Shown here in pieces: positions 35,296-44,711 of a stretch of 64,000 bases of DNA (position 1 is its first letter; the number at the start of each line of letters is the position of its first letter). The position numbers were made by a program, and so were the translations under genes. Location: the NCBI RefSeq assembly GCF_949292005.1, contig NZ_CASEXV010000076.1, positions 23,062 to 87,061 on the forward strand, given 5' to 3'. Source of the stretch: an uncultured Bifidobacterium sp. GTDB taxonomy: Bacteria; Actinomycetota; Actinomycetes; Actinomycetales; Bifidobacteriaceae. The notes beneath the pieces were generated by a model. The model was not told where the DNA came from and ran no database searches. It saw only the letters and a list, made by a program, of their open reading frames with translations.

Positions 35296-36899
35296 AACGC
35301 GGCCTCCCCCGGCCTTCTGATCGCGCTCACCCGGCCATCCCCGATTCCATTGACACGGGCCCACTGCACGGGATCGGCGTCAAGAACCTCGTCACGAGTC
35401 TGGTCGAACTCCTCCTGCACGGCCGCGGCGAGCATGGACACCCCTATGGCCACATCGGATCCGGAAACTATGGAGGATTTGACGGCGTCGGTTTTGGCCC
35501 GGTCAACGATGTTGCGCAGCATGGCGCCCGATGTGAGATCGGAGAACCACACCGGATTCCATCGGCCCTGGTCGTCACGGATGTCGCACACATGCCGGTT
35601 TTCGTCGACGCGGTAGATGTCGGAGGCGAGAAGCCCCACAAGCTCCTCCGGGCGGACGCCGTCGTCGAAGGGGAGGTCGTTCGTCAGATAATGTCCCAGA
35701 ATCGCCTGGGCCTCGGAACGACGTGGACGGTCCACGCGTATTTTGACGTCAAGCCTTCCGGGACGCAGCACCGCGGGGTCGATCATGTCGACCCTGTTGG
35801 ACGCGCCGATGACGATGACGTTGTCCAAGGAGTCGACGCCGTCCATCTCCGACAGGAACTGGGGCACGATCGTCGTCTCCACGTCGCTGGACACGCCCGT
35901 TCCCCTCGTGCGAAGCAACGAATCCATCTCGTCGATGAAGACTATGACCGGCCGTCCGGCGGCGGCACGCTCGCGCGCCCTGCGGAAGATCACACGAATC
36001 AGGCGCTCCGACTCTCCCACGTACTTGTTGAGAAGTTCGGGCCCCTTGACGGACAGGAACACCCCACGCGCTCCGGACATGCCCGCAAGCGAGTTGGCTA
36101 CCGCCTTGGCTATCAGGGTCTTCCCGTTCCCCGGAGGACCGTAGAGGAGCACCCCTTTGGGCGGGCGAAGATTGTACCGTTCGAACAGTCCGCGGTGCAG
36201 ATACGGAAGCTCCACCGCGTCGCGGATACGCCCGATCTGCGAGTCCAGACCCCCGATGTCGTCGAAGGACACGTCAGGGGTCTCCTCCAGCACCAGATCG
36301 GCGTCGTCATGGCCGTTGACGACCTCCACGGCAAAACGCCCGGTGGGATCGACGACGACCGAATCATCAGCGGTCAAAGGGGAATCCGACAACGACGAGG
36401 CGCGATCGAGCACGGAGGAGCCACCCGACCCGTCGGTGACGATAAGGCGTCCATCGTCAAGAGTGCGCTGGACACGGCGCACCTGCCCCAACCGGTCCAC
36501 GTTCCTGACTGCCACCAGCACCATCGAGTCGTTCAACGCCACGGCATCGCCGCGAGAGAGCGTCGACAGCTCGACGCCCGCCGAGACCGCGACGATCAAC
36601 CGACGCGAACCGACCATGACCTCGGCCGTGGCATGCCGCACTCCCTGTGAATCGAAACGCACCGAGTCGACCGACATCATGGTTCCGATGGTCATGGGAG
36701 GCTCATTGACCTGGTCGAGCCGGGCCTTCGCCTTCTCAAGCTCCTTCCCCGCGCGTTGAAGCGCAGAAGCCAGAGCATGATTGCGCGACCTCAGGGAGTC
36801 GTTCTCCTCGGCCAGACCGTCGACCGTCCGGAGTGCGGCGTCCCCCGTCCCCGTGACGCCACCGTCATCGCCATGCATGTTCATTGCGTCAGATCCCAT
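35292..36899 (-). CDS. arc: Proteasome-type AAA ATPase ARC/Mpa
   Basis: Ring ATPase that unfolds pupylated proteins; 535 residues. N-terminal coiled coil (about 22-70, AEENDSLRSRNHALASAL), tandem OB domains, then AAA with Walker A YGPPGNGKT, Walker B VIVFIDEMDS and R-finger region RPGRLDVKIRVDRP. It ends GRVSAIRRPGEAAL and lacks the C-terminal GQYL-type proteasome-docking motif of mycobacterial Mpa. The ATG at 36899 has AAGGG about 8 nt upstream; starts at 36905 and 36920 are alternatives. Overlaps dedA by 11 bp and dop by 4 bp. Confidence 0.94.
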   Translation of the reverse strand: MGSDAMNMHGDDGGVTGTGDAALRTVDGLAEENDSLRSRNHALASALQRAGKELEKAKARLDQVNEPPMTIGTMMSVDSVRFDSQGVRHATAEVMVGSRRLIVAVSAGVELSTLSRGDAVALNDSMVLVAVRNVDRLGQVRRVQRTLDDGRLIVTDGSGGSSVLDRASSLSDSPLTADDSVVVDPTGRFAVEVVNGHDDADLVLEETPDVSFDDIGGLDSQIGRIRDAVELPYLHRGLFERYNLRPPKGVLLYGPPGNGKTLIAKAVANSLAGMSGARGVFLSVKGPELLNKYVGESERLIRVIFRRARERAAAGRPVIVFIDEMDSLLRTRGTGVSSDVETTIVPQFLSEMDGVDSLDNVIVIGASNRVDMIDPAVLRPGRLDVKIRVDRPRRSEAQAILGHYLTNDLPFDDGVRPEELVGLLASDIYRVDENRHVCDIRDDQGRWNPVWFSDLTSGAMLRNIVDRAKTDAVKSSIVSGSDVAIGVSMLAAAVQEEFDQTRDEVLDADPVQWARVNGIGDGRVSAIRRPGEAAL

Positions 36900-37587
36900 C
36901 CTCATCCCTTCCCGTCCCACGGCGGTTCCTGATCATGCGCCGCACGAGGAATCCAACGGCGACGACCAGCGCAACCGCGAAAAGAACGATGACGACGTCC
37001 TCGAACACCCCCAGAGCACCAAGGATCGAACACCATTGGTCCCCCAGCATGTACCCGGCCCCGACAAGCACCGTGTTCCACACCGCCGACCCCAGAAGCG
37101 TCCATACGGAGAAACGGATAAAGGACATGCCCGCAAGCCCCGCAGGAATCGATATGAGGGATCGCACCACTGGTATCACCCTTCCGATCAGAACCGACCA
37201 TGTCCCGTATCGCGAGAACCACATCGTCGCCTTCTCGACGTCATCCCGTCCAACTCCGGGAAGAGCGTCGGCCGCGCGGTGAATGCGATGAAGCCCCACC
37301 GCTCGGGAGATTCCGTACAGAACCCACGCTCCCACAAGAGACCCGACCGTGGCCCATACGATTGCCTGGACAAGGCCCATGCTGCCCTGGGCTGCCGTGA
37401 AGCCCGCCAGGGGAAGAACCACCTCGCTGGGAATGGGCGGGAACACGGATTCAAGCACGATGGCAAGAGCGACGCCCACTCCTCCGATCGTCCCCATCAA
37501 CGACACCAACCAGCTGGTGATCGATCCGATGACTCCCTCATCGGTACCACATAGGGGAACCGTCGACACTGCGAGAACAAGATGCAT
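36889..37587 (-). CDS. DedA family membrane protein
   Basis: Integral membrane protein of 232 residues (DedA/VTT). It carries the SNARE-associated signature: ESVFPPIPSEVVLPLAGF near the N-terminus and FSRYGTWSVLIGRVIPVVRS, with the conserved E, P, G and R positions. Four to five TM segments and a basic C-terminus. DedA proteins affect envelope lipid recycling. The ATG at 37587 (MHLVLAV) is used; an upstream ATG at 37626 would overlap serB's start. Overlaps the ARC gene on the same strand. Confidence 0.88.
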   Translation of the reverse strand: MHLVLAVSTVPLCGTDEGVIGSITSWLVSLMGTIGGVGVALAIVLESVFPPIPSEVVLPLAGFTAAQGSMGLVQAIVWATVGSLVGAWVLYGISRAVGLHRIHRAADALPGVGRDDVEKATMWFSRYGTWSVLIGRVIPVVRSLISIPAGLAGMSFIRFSVWTLLGSAVWNTVLVGAGYMLGDQWCSILGALGVFEDVVIVLFAVALVVAVGFLVRRMIRNRRGTGRDEDGI

Positions 37588-37611
37588 ACCGCCATTGTCC
37601 CCACGCTTTCC

Positions 37612-37625
37612 GACAATCGTCAACA
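37612..37625 (+). promoter_or_regulatory. Candidate leaderless promoter of serB
   Basis: GACAAT (37612-37617) ends 7 nt before the serB ATG at 37625, with no SD. A weaker case than purB or hisS. Confidence 0.3.
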
Positions 37626-38326
37626 TGTCCTTCCACGATTTCCACGCCCAGCACAACATGGCCGGCACACCATCCACCCCAGAGCCCCCTCTTCTCTCAG
37701 ACCCCGGATTGCTGGTCATGGATGTCGACTCGACCCTCATCGACGAGGAGGTGATAGACGAGTTGGGCGACGCCGTCGGAATGGGTGCCAAAATCGCGGA
37801 CATGACGCGTCTGGCCATGGAGGGCGGAATGGACTTCCGCCAGGCGCTTCGGGCGCGTGTGTCCCTTCTCAGGGGACTTCCCACGGTCATGCTCGATGAC
37901 GTCTACCATCGGCTCCACTTCACGACAGGCGCCTTGGACCTTATCGCAACCCTGCACTCCCACGGATGGAAGGTCGGGGTGGTGTCGGGAGGTTTCCACG
38001 AGATCGTGGACAGGCTGGCGCATGACGCCGGAGTCGACCACTGGTTGGCGAATGGTCTGGAGGTCCGGGATGGGATGTTGACCGGAGAGATTCGCGGAGA
38101 CATCGTCACACGCGACACGAAGCTCTCCGCGTTGAGAACCTGGGCCAGGCAGGATGGGATTCCCATGTCTCAGACCGTCGCCGTCGGCGACGGGGCCAAT
38201 GACATCCCCATGATTCAGGCGGCATGTCTGGGCATAGCCTTCTGCGCAAAGGAGGCGGTGCAGGAGGCCGCGCCACAGCGCATCACCACACGCGATCTGC
38301 GGCTGGTGCTCGACTACCTGCGCTGA
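37625..38326 (+). CDS. serB: Phosphoserine phosphatase
   Basis: HAD hydrolase making L-serine from O-phosphoserine; 233 residues. Motif I MDVDSTLI (nucleophile Asp), motif II VVSGGF, Lys in RDTKLSAL and motif III VGDGANDIPM are all intact. It lacks the N-terminal ACT domain of some SerB proteins. The ATG at 37625 is used since upstream sequence overlaps divergent dedA; MVMDVDST begins about 30 residues in. Convergent with fmt, 10 bp apart. Confidence 0.93.
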   Translation: MSFHDFHAQHNMAGTPSTPEPPLLSDPGLLVMDVDSTLIDEEVIDELGDAVGMGAKIADMTRLAMEGGMDFRQALRARVSLLRGLPTVMLDDVYHRLHFTTGALDLIATLHSHGWKVGVVSGGFHEIVDRLAHDAGVDHWLANGLEVRDGMLTGEIRGDIVTRDTKLSALRTWARQDGIPMSQTVAVGDGANDIPMIQAACLGIAFCAKEAVQEAAPQRITTRDLRLVLDYLR

Positions 38327-38336
38327 ATCCGCGCCA

Positions 38337-39308
38337 TCAGTTGCAGCGCGGATCCGGATCGAGACGCGCGCCACGGGCCCAATCGGCCGCAGGCATCTCA
38401 CGCCGTCCCTCGGGTTTCACCATGAGGATCTCTATGGGCCTGGTCAATGTTCCGATCCACACGCTGCGCCGTCCTATCATCACACGACCGGGAGCAAGCG
38501 AGTCCGGAACGTCCGGATTCTCGGAGGGCGCCGGCACGGCTTTGGTCACATGAAGCTTCTGCGAGCGGTCCTCCCCGTCATGTGTGGCGTGAAGAACGCA
38601 CCAAGCCCCGGGCTCGGGAGTGCATGCCCTAATCTGTCGGTCGACCGCGAAAACGGGAACATCAAAACGGATACGGGCGTCCTCCGTGCGGATCTTCTCT
38701 GCGCGGTCATACGATCCGGCTGGCTGATCCACCGCCGTGATTCCATGTTCGTCCATGGCCCGCAGCGTGGCGTGCAGAAGGCTGGCACCATCCTGGGAGA
38801 GCCTGTCCAACAGGTCTCCGGCCGTCTCATGGGCACCGATGGACACCGTGGACTGGGAGAGGATCGGACCGGAATCCAATCCGGGGGTTATACGGAAAAC
38901 CGTCGCGCCCGTCACGGTGTCCCCCGACCAGATTGCCCGCTGCACGGGAGCCGCGCCCCTCCACTGCGGAAGAAGCGAGAAGTGAAGGTTGTACCATCCC
39001 TGCGGCAACGCCTCAAGAACATCGGAGCGCAGAATCCGCCCATAGGCGACCACCGCCGCCGCCTGAGCCCCCGTGGCCGCAAGCTCGGACAGAAAGGCCG
39101 GTTCGGTGGGATCGCATTCCAGAACAGGAATCCCCAACTCCTGAGAGGCGACTTTGACCGGACTGGGAGTCAGACGGCGTCCCCGGCCGCTTGGGGCATC
39201 CGGGCGTGTGAGCACCGCCACCACATCGAAGTTCTCGGTATCCTGGGCCAAAACCCTCAAGGCTGGAACCGCGACATCTGGAGTCCCGGCAAAAAGAAGC
39301 TTGAGCAT
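38337..39308 (-). CDS. fmt: Methionyl-tRNA formyltransferase
   Basis: Transfers formyl from 10-formyl-THF to initiator Met-tRNA; 323 residues. N-terminal Rossmann-like formyltransferase domain with FAGTPDVAVPALRVL, catalytic region VVAYGRIL (usually AYGxILP) and NLHFSLLPQWRGAAPVQRAI (Asn-His-Ser-Leu-Leu-Pro signature), then the C-terminal OB domain. The ATG at 39308 has AAAGG upstream. Downstream of priA by 113 bp on the same strand. Confidence 0.96.
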   Translation of the reverse strand: MLKLLFAGTPDVAVPALRVLAQDTENFDVVAVLTRPDAPSGRGRRLTPSPVKVASQELGIPVLECDPTEPAFLSELAATGAQAAAVVAYGRILRSDVLEALPQGWYNLHFSLLPQWRGAAPVQRAIWSGDTVTGATVFRITPGLDSGPILSQSTVSIGAHETAGDLLDRLSQDGASLLHATLRAMDEHGITAVDQPAGSYDRAEKIRTEDARIRFDVPVFAVDRQIRACTPEPGAWCVLHATHDGEDRSQKLHVTKAVPAPSENPDVPDSLAPGRVMIGRRSVWIGTLTRPIEILMVKPEGRREMPAADWARGARLDPDPRCN

Positions 39309-39421
39309 GATGAACGACCTTTCCTTTCACCGGCCATACGGAGCAATCACGAACGGCATCACGACGCGATCGTGACCGCCCGGCGACACGTCACATGATT
39401 CTAGACGACGATGCGCCCAAT

Positions 39422-41722
39422 CTACAGGAAGTCCTTGGGATCCACCGCGAATCTCAGCTCGCCGGGCTCCCGTCTGGCCATATGCCATGCGCTCTGCTCA
39501 CGCAGTCGTCGTGCCAGTTCGGAGCGCAGACGATGGGGCACCCTGACCACGGCTTTGACCCGGTCGCGGGTCTCCTCGAGCTCGCGCGCATCCAAGGTTC
39601 TGGGGGGTGGCATGGGAACCGGCCCCAAAACCGAGGGCACGGTGGATCCATCCGCCAGACGCAGCTCCCCGATATCGCCTCCCCAGGCCCCCATTCGTCT
39701 CAGCACACCCATGACGGCAGGCCGGGCACCCCACACCGACGCCGCGCACACTGACGGCGGAAGCCCCGTCTGAGCGCGCTCGTCCATCTCATGAGCGGCC
39801 AACAGGGAACCGTCCCACGATTCCAATGCCCTGACCAGCAGCGGATCGGTCTCGCCGATCAGCATGGCCCGGCCGCCCCCAGCCGCACCGGCCGCGTAGG
39901 ACAGCACGCGCATCCAATTCATGAGGACGTCATAACGCGCGTCGATTCCCTGGGCGTACAGGCTCGTCCACGCATCAAGAATCGCGACCGCTCCATATGC
40001 ACCCTCCCCGCCCGTCGCGGAACGGATGCGAGGCTCGTATCCAGGGACGGCCACGACGACACGGGGGGCGTCGTCAATCAACGGAAGCAATCCATCCGGA
40101 GATGACGGCGAGGACACCGCGATGGGAACGTCAGGAAAGAGGGCCGAGATCTGACGAACCGTTCCCGCCGCGCCGACACGCACGGGAGCCATCCGACGTC
40201 CACCGCAATGGCGGCACGCCCATCCCGTCGACGCCGAAGCGCCGCACCACAGACACCGAGGCGCGCCACCCGCCGTTTCGGCCAGCGGCCCCATGCACCG
40301 GTTGCACAAGGCCCTCCTGTGGCACGACACGCACCCCAACACCGGAACCGCCATATCCTGTGGAATGGACAGCAGCACGGGGCCCTGATGCGCCGATTTC
40401 TCAAGCACACGCGCCGCGGTGCGCGGTATCCTCGCTCCGACCGTCGGATCCCCCCAGGCGGTGAGGTTCTCCCGATTCAGCCACCGAAAAGCCGGCTCGA
40501 AACGCGCGATCGCCCGGCGTGTGGGGCGTATCTCGGATGAGGGGCCCTCCACCGGGCAAGTCGCCCCTACGCCGGATGCGTTCCCGCACTCCCACTCACC
40601 GGCCACGCTTCTCGTGCGAGACACCGACACGAACACGCCATCGTGGCTGTGAGCCCTCAACCGCATAACGCCCCGGGCCTGCGCGTAGGGCATCATGCCG
40701 TCCGCCTGCTGATAGGCGCAATCATCCATGACGACGAAAAGCGCCCGTCCCGACACCGGCGCGTACATCGCGGCACGGGGGCCAAGAACGCATCGCGCAC
40801 GACCATCGGCGGCCAGCCTGAAGGCCTGATACCGATGCGCGGGAGGCATGGAGCCGGCCATGACGACGATGTCCGATCCATCATCGTCCAAACACGGCGC
40901 AGAACCCGCACCGAAAACCGTCAATCCCCATCCCCGCAAAATCCACGCCACACGGTCGACGCTCCGCATGGTGGGGAGCACGACGACAGCCGGAACACCC
41001 CGGACGATCGCCTCCCCCACAATCCATGCGACCGCCGTCTCACACTGGTCCACCCCAGGCGCCGAATCCATGACGAAAGCCGCGAAACGCCTCGAATCCA
41101 ACGAGGTCGGGATCTCTTCGGCTCTGTCGTACAGACCCGCCATCTCAAGCCTCTGCGCCTGGACCTGCCGTCGAATCGTGTCATCGACCTCCGTAGGCCG
41201 CGCGCGCCCCCGGTCGGCGGAATCCCCCCATCGGGAATCTACGGCAGCGGAGCGGGGAGGAACGGCAAGCCTGAGGATGTTGGACCGCGTTCCGCCATAC
41301 GCATCGGCGATGGCCTCAATGTCGGACCTGAAATCCGCGGGAAGAAGGCGCGGCGCGAGAACCCGTGTGATGGGTTTGAGCTCAGACAGCGGAAGGTGGC
41401 TTTCGCGCGACCGGCTCCATATAACGCCGTTGACGCGCTGCGTTCCGAAACGGACGCGGACAAGGCTTCCTGGAACGGCCGACTCGCTGAACCGCTCGGG
41501 TATCAGATAGTCGAAATCCACGCCAAGATGGACCGCCTGGACGTCGAGAACCACATGCGCGACAGGATCCACACCAGCAGGTCTCAAGGATTGTCCGGAT
41601 CGCTTCCGGCGGCGCGGCGCCAAGCCGGCCAGCGCGGGCTGGTCCGCGACCGGTCTGTCATCGGCGGACGGCTCCGCGCCTCCGGAAGCAGGAGAATCGG
41701 ATCTCAGCGGGCTTCCCACCAT
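39422..41722 (-). CDS. priA: PriA-like primosomal protein N' lacking Walker A
   Basis: Homologue of the replication-restart helicase, 766 residues. The N-terminal 3'-DNA-binding domain (LGVDFDYLIPERF, GSLVRVRFGTQRVNGVIW) is clear. The zinc-binding insert has paired cysteines CVSCHRRALCNRC and CLWCGAS...WACRHCGG. Where PriA has GxTGSGKTE, this protein reads APGVDQCETAVAWIV, so the P-loop is gone, and the DEEH box reads VVMDDCAY. It is therefore predicted to bind DNA and load partners without helicase activity, as in other actinobacteria. Overlaps cfa by 19 bp. Confidence 0.88.
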   Translation of the reverse strand: MVGSPLRSDSPASGGAEPSADDRPVADQPALAGLAPRRRKRSGQSLRPAGVDPVAHVVLDVQAVHLGVDFDYLIPERFSESAVPGSLVRVRFGTQRVNGVIWSRSRESHLPLSELKPITRVLAPRLLPADFRSDIEAIADAYGGTRSNILRLAVPPRSAAVDSRWGDSADRGRARPTEVDDTIRRQVQAQRLEMAGLYDRAEEIPTSLDSRRFAAFVMDSAPGVDQCETAVAWIVGEAIVRGVPAVVVLPTMRSVDRVAWILRGWGLTVFGAGSAPCLDDDGSDIVVMAGSMPPAHRYQAFRLAADGRARCVLGPRAAMYAPVSGRALFVVMDDCAYQQADGMMPYAQARGVMRLRAHSHDGVFVSVSRTRSVAGEWECGNASGVGATCPVEGPSSEIRPTRRAIARFEPAFRWLNRENLTAWGDPTVGARIPRTAARVLEKSAHQGPVLLSIPQDMAVPVLGCVSCHRRALCNRCMGPLAETAGGAPRCLWCGASASTGWACRHCGGRRMAPVRVGAAGTVRQISALFPDVPIAVSSPSSPDGLLPLIDDAPRVVVAVPGYEPRIRSATGGEGAYGAVAILDAWTSLYAQGIDARYDVLMNWMRVLSYAAGAAGGGRAMLIGETDPLLVRALESWDGSLLAAHEMDERAQTGLPPSVCAASVWGARPAVMGVLRRMGAWGGDIGELRLADGSTVPSVLGPVPMPPPRTLDARELEETRDRVKAVVRVPHRLRSELARRLREQSAWHMARREPGELRFAVDPKDFL

Positions 41723-42987
41723 GGTCTCAATGGATACGAATCCGTTCCATCATCCCCGGGTCTCACGCAGAGATACTGATGGATCTGTATGTTGTTGAGC
41801 TCGAAGTTCAGCGCGCATCCCGCCATGTACAGACCCCACAGACGCGCCTTGGGCTCCCCGACCATCCGCACGGCCTCGTCCCAATGCTTCTGGAGGTTGG
41901 CGTTCCAATGATGCAGCGTCAGCGCGTAATGCTGGCGCAGATTCTCCTCATGGACGACCTCGAATCCTGTGTCGTGGATCTTCGTCTCGATCTCTCCGGG
42001 GGATGCCAGCTGTCCATCGGGAAAGATGTACCGGTCGATGAACGGACCAGCAGACTTGCCGACATACGAGTTTGTTCTGGTGATCTGGTGGTTGAGCAGC
42101 ATGCCGCCGGGCTTGAGCTTGTCGAAGATCTCCCGGAAGTACATCGGATAATGCTTGATTCCGACATGCTCCATCATCCCCAGCGAGCACACGGCGTCGA
42201 AGCCGGATTCTGGAACATCCCGGTAGTCCATGAGCCGGATCTCCGCAAGCTCCTCAAGCCCCTCGCGACGAATCCATTCCTGTCCCCACGTCACCTGCTC
42301 CTGCGAAAGTGTGACTCCAAGAACGTGGATCCCCCTCTTGGCCGCGAGGATCTCCATGGACCCCCAGCCGCAGCCGATGTCGAGAAGGCGATCGCCAGGC
42401 TTGAGTCCCAGCTTGTCGAGGACGAGGTTGAGCTTGGCCCACTGCGCGTCCTCGAGGGACGTTTCAGGAGAGTCGAACAGCGCGCATGTGTAGGTCATGG
42501 AGGGGCCAAGGAACAGCGCGTAGAACTCATTGGACTGGTCGTAGTGATAGCTCACCGTCGCCGCGTCACCGGCCTTGCTGTGAGGAACAAGGCCCTCGCT
42601 GAGACGCTTCAGCCGTCCTGGTCCTTCAATCGCCGGAGGCTGGGGAACACGCACACCATGCGACGCGATGGCGGCCAGCGCTCGGGCGATGTGCAACGGA
42701 TTCGGCCGGCGGACATAAGGTTTGACGGCGGTGAGGTTTTTGAACACCTCATAGGGGTCGCCCGGCACCAGTTGCGGGGAATCGATGTCGCCCTGAAGAT
42801 AGGCCCTGGCCAGCCCCAACTCACCCGGATGCTGAGCCATGTAGTACACGGCCCGTGAATTGCGGACCTGAATGCACACAGGGGCGTCGGCCGACCCCAG
42901 ACTCGATCCGTCGAAGGCCTCGATCCGAATCGGCGCCCCCGGTCTGAGGAACAGACCCGCCATATCCGCCACTGACATCGCCGTCAT
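41704..42987 (-). CDS. cfa: Cyclopropane-fatty-acyl-phospholipid synthase
   Basis: SAM-dependent enzyme that adds a methylene bridge to unsaturated acyl chains of membrane lipids; 427 residues. The SAM site LLDIGCGWGSMEILAA, VSYHYDQSNEFYALFLG, MTYTCALF and MEHVGIKHYPMYF are conserved, and NHQITRTNSY resembles the bicarbonate-site region. It lies 54 bp downstream of metK on the same strand, so SAM production and use may be co-expressed. The ATG at 42987 is the only sensible start. Confidence 0.94.
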   Translation of the reverse strand: MTAMSVADMAGLFLRPGAPIRIEAFDGSSLGSADAPVCIQVRNSRAVYYMAQHPGELGLARAYLQGDIDSPQLVPGDPYEVFKNLTAVKPYVRRPNPLHIARALAAIASHGVRVPQPPAIEGPGRLKRLSEGLVPHSKAGDAATVSYHYDQSNEFYALFLGPSMTYTCALFDSPETSLEDAQWAKLNLVLDKLGLKPGDRLLDIGCGWGSMEILAAKRGIHVLGVTLSQEQVTWGQEWIRREGLEELAEIRLMDYRDVPESGFDAVCSLGMMEHVGIKHYPMYFREIFDKLKPGGMLLNHQITRTNSYVGKSAGPFIDRYIFPDGQLASPGEIETKIHDTGFEVVHEENLRQHYALTLHHWNANLQKHWDEAVRMVGEPKARLWGLYMAGCALNFELNNIQIHQYLCVRPGDDGTDSYPLRPWWEAR

Positions 42988-43041
42988 ATGACCTCCTTGA
43001 TCATCATCGACGCCGGCATGGCTTATGCCGTCATCTGCACC

Positions 43042-44256
43042 CTATCGCTCCAAGGCGTCACGGAGGGATTGGACCTTATCGGTTCGCTCCCAGGTGAAAT
43101 CCTCGTCGTCGCGTCCAAAATGCCCGTATGCGGCCGTCTTTCCATAAATCGGACGCAACAGATCAAGCTCATCGATAATCGCCGCCGGCCGCAGATCGAA
43201 CACCTCGCGCACGGCCCTCTGAATATCGTCGCGGGTCAATCCCTCACGCTCCGTGCCAAAGGTCTCGACGTTCACGCTCACGGGATCCGCCACACCAATC
43301 GCGTAAGCCACCTGAACCTCCACGCGGCGGGCCAGACCCGCGGCCACGATGTTCTTGGCGACCCACCGCGCGGCATACGCCGCCGACCGGTCCACCTTGC
43401 TGGGATCCTTGCCGGAGAACGCACCGCCTCCATGATGGGCGGCGCCCCCATAGGTGTCGACGATGATCTTGCGCCCCGTGAGTCCGGCGTCGGCGGCGGG
43501 CCCTCCCAAAACGAACGATCCGGTCGGGTTGACCAGAACGCGGAAGTCGTCGTGCCGTATGGAATCCCCGCAGACCTCATCGAGAACAGGATTGATGACC
43601 TCAGCGGTAAGTCTGTCAAGAAGCCAATCATGCGTGACCTCGGGGTCATGCTGCGTGGAAACGAGAACCGTGTCGATTCGAACCGGCACGCCGGAATCAT
43701 CGTATTCCACAGTGACCTGCGTTTTGCCATCCGGACGAAGATGGGGCACGACCCCGCGCTTCCTGACATCGGCAAGACGCCAGGCGAGCCTGTGCGCCAG
43801 ATGTATGGGGAGAGGCATCAACGCCGCGGTCTCATCGGTGGCGTATCCAAACATCACCCCTTGGTCTCCGGCCCCCTGAGCCTCGTACCGCTCCTCGCGC
43901 GAGGCCGTCGACTCCTGCTTGGCGTTCAGCCGTGACACCCCTTGGTTGATCTCTGCGCTCTGGGCCGTCAATGCGACCAGAACACCGCAGGAATCCGCAT
44001 CGAGTCCGATGGAGGAGCTGGTGTATCCGATGTTGCGGACCACCGAACGCACGATGGACTGCACGTCGCTGTAACCCTCGCTCGTCACCTCGCCGAAGAT
44101 GAAGAACTGTCCCGTCGTCGCAGACGTTTCGACCGCCACGTGCGAATGCGGGTCCTGCCGGAGAAGATCATCCAGAATCGCATCGGAAATCTGGTCGCAC
44201 ACCTTGTCCGGGTGCCCCTCCGTGACCGATTCCGCGGAAATCAAACGTCGCTCCAT
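43042..44256 (-). CDS. metK: S-adenosylmethionine synthetase
   Basis: Makes SAM from Met and ATP; 404 residues. SAESVTEGHPDKVCDQISDA, GAGDQGVMFGYA, GGGAFSGKDPSKVDRSAAYA are the family signatures. The ATG at 44256 has AGGTGAGG upstream. The 170-bp leader between rpoZ and metK was examined for a SAM riboswitch and none was recognised. Probably starts a metK-cfa-priA-fmt run. Confidence 0.98.
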   Translation of the reverse strand: MERRLISAESVTEGHPDKVCDQISDAILDDLLRQDPHSHVAVETSATTGQFFIFGEVTSEGYSDVQSIVRSVVRNIGYTSSSIGLDADSCGVLVALTAQSAEINQGVSRLNAKQESTASREERYEAQGAGDQGVMFGYATDETAALMPLPIHLAHRLAWRLADVRKRGVVPHLRPDGKTQVTVEYDDSGVPVRIDTVLVSTQHDPEVTHDWLLDRLTAEVINPVLDEVCGDSIRHDDFRVLVNPTGSFVLGGPAADAGLTGRKIIVDTYGGAAHHGGGAFSGKDPSKVDRSAAYAARWVAKNIVAAGLARRVEVQVAYAIGVADPVSVNVETFGTEREGLTRDDIQRAVREVFDLRPAAIIDELDLLRPIYGKTAAYGHFGRDDEDFTWERTDKVQSLRDALER

Positions 44257-44426
44257 ACAACCTCACCTCACCTTGACCTGAACGCGCCACCGACGCGGAT
44301 CGACGCGCGACTCCGCGGCGATGGCGCTCCCGATCGCGCGTGGATCTTTAGACCTTATATGCATGTCTCTGCAGGACGGCCGGCGTGGGACCGGCGAACA
44401 CCGCCCCACACCTGACACACATAGAA

Positions 44427-44711
44427 TCAGTTGCCCTCGGTCGGATCGTCCTCGCCGAGCGTCTCCTCAAGCAGTCCCTCGTCAATCTCGCGGAAGGCGA
44501 TGGACAACGGCTTCTCCTGGTTCTGGTATTCCACCAGAGGACCCACGTTCTGCAGCAGACCCTCATTGAGCTGCGTGAAATAGTCGTTGATCTGACGCGC
44601 GCGCTTGGCCGCGAAAATCGCCAAAGCGTACTGGGAGTCAGCGTGCTTCATAAGGTTGTCGATGGACGGGCTCGCAAGCCCGGTGGGTGTTGGTTCGGTG
44701 CCGAATGCCAT
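44427..44711 (-). CDS. rpoZ: RNA polymerase omega subunit
   Basis: Small subunit of RNA polymerase, 94 residues. SIDNLMKHADSQYALAIFAAKRARQIN carries the conserved omega helix with KRARQI. The C-terminal half is acidic. The ATG at 44711 has GGAG 6 nt upstream; a TTG at 44723 is rejected. It is often downstream of gmk, but here gmk lies 3.5 kb away. Confidence 0.93.
   Translation of the reverse strand: MAFGTEPTPTGLASPSIDNLMKHADSQYALAIFAAKRARQINDYFTQLNEGLLQNVGPLVEYQNQEKPLSIAFREIDEGLLEETLGEDDPTEGN

Noticed and set aside
42988..43935. 315-aa plus-strand ORF opposite metK
   Set aside because: Mirror of metK coding frame without start signal or motif.
44257..44426. SAM riboswitch upstream of metK
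   Set aside because: The leader has small inverted repeats but no recognisable SAM aptamer core or pseudoknot pattern, and no terminator with a U-tract.
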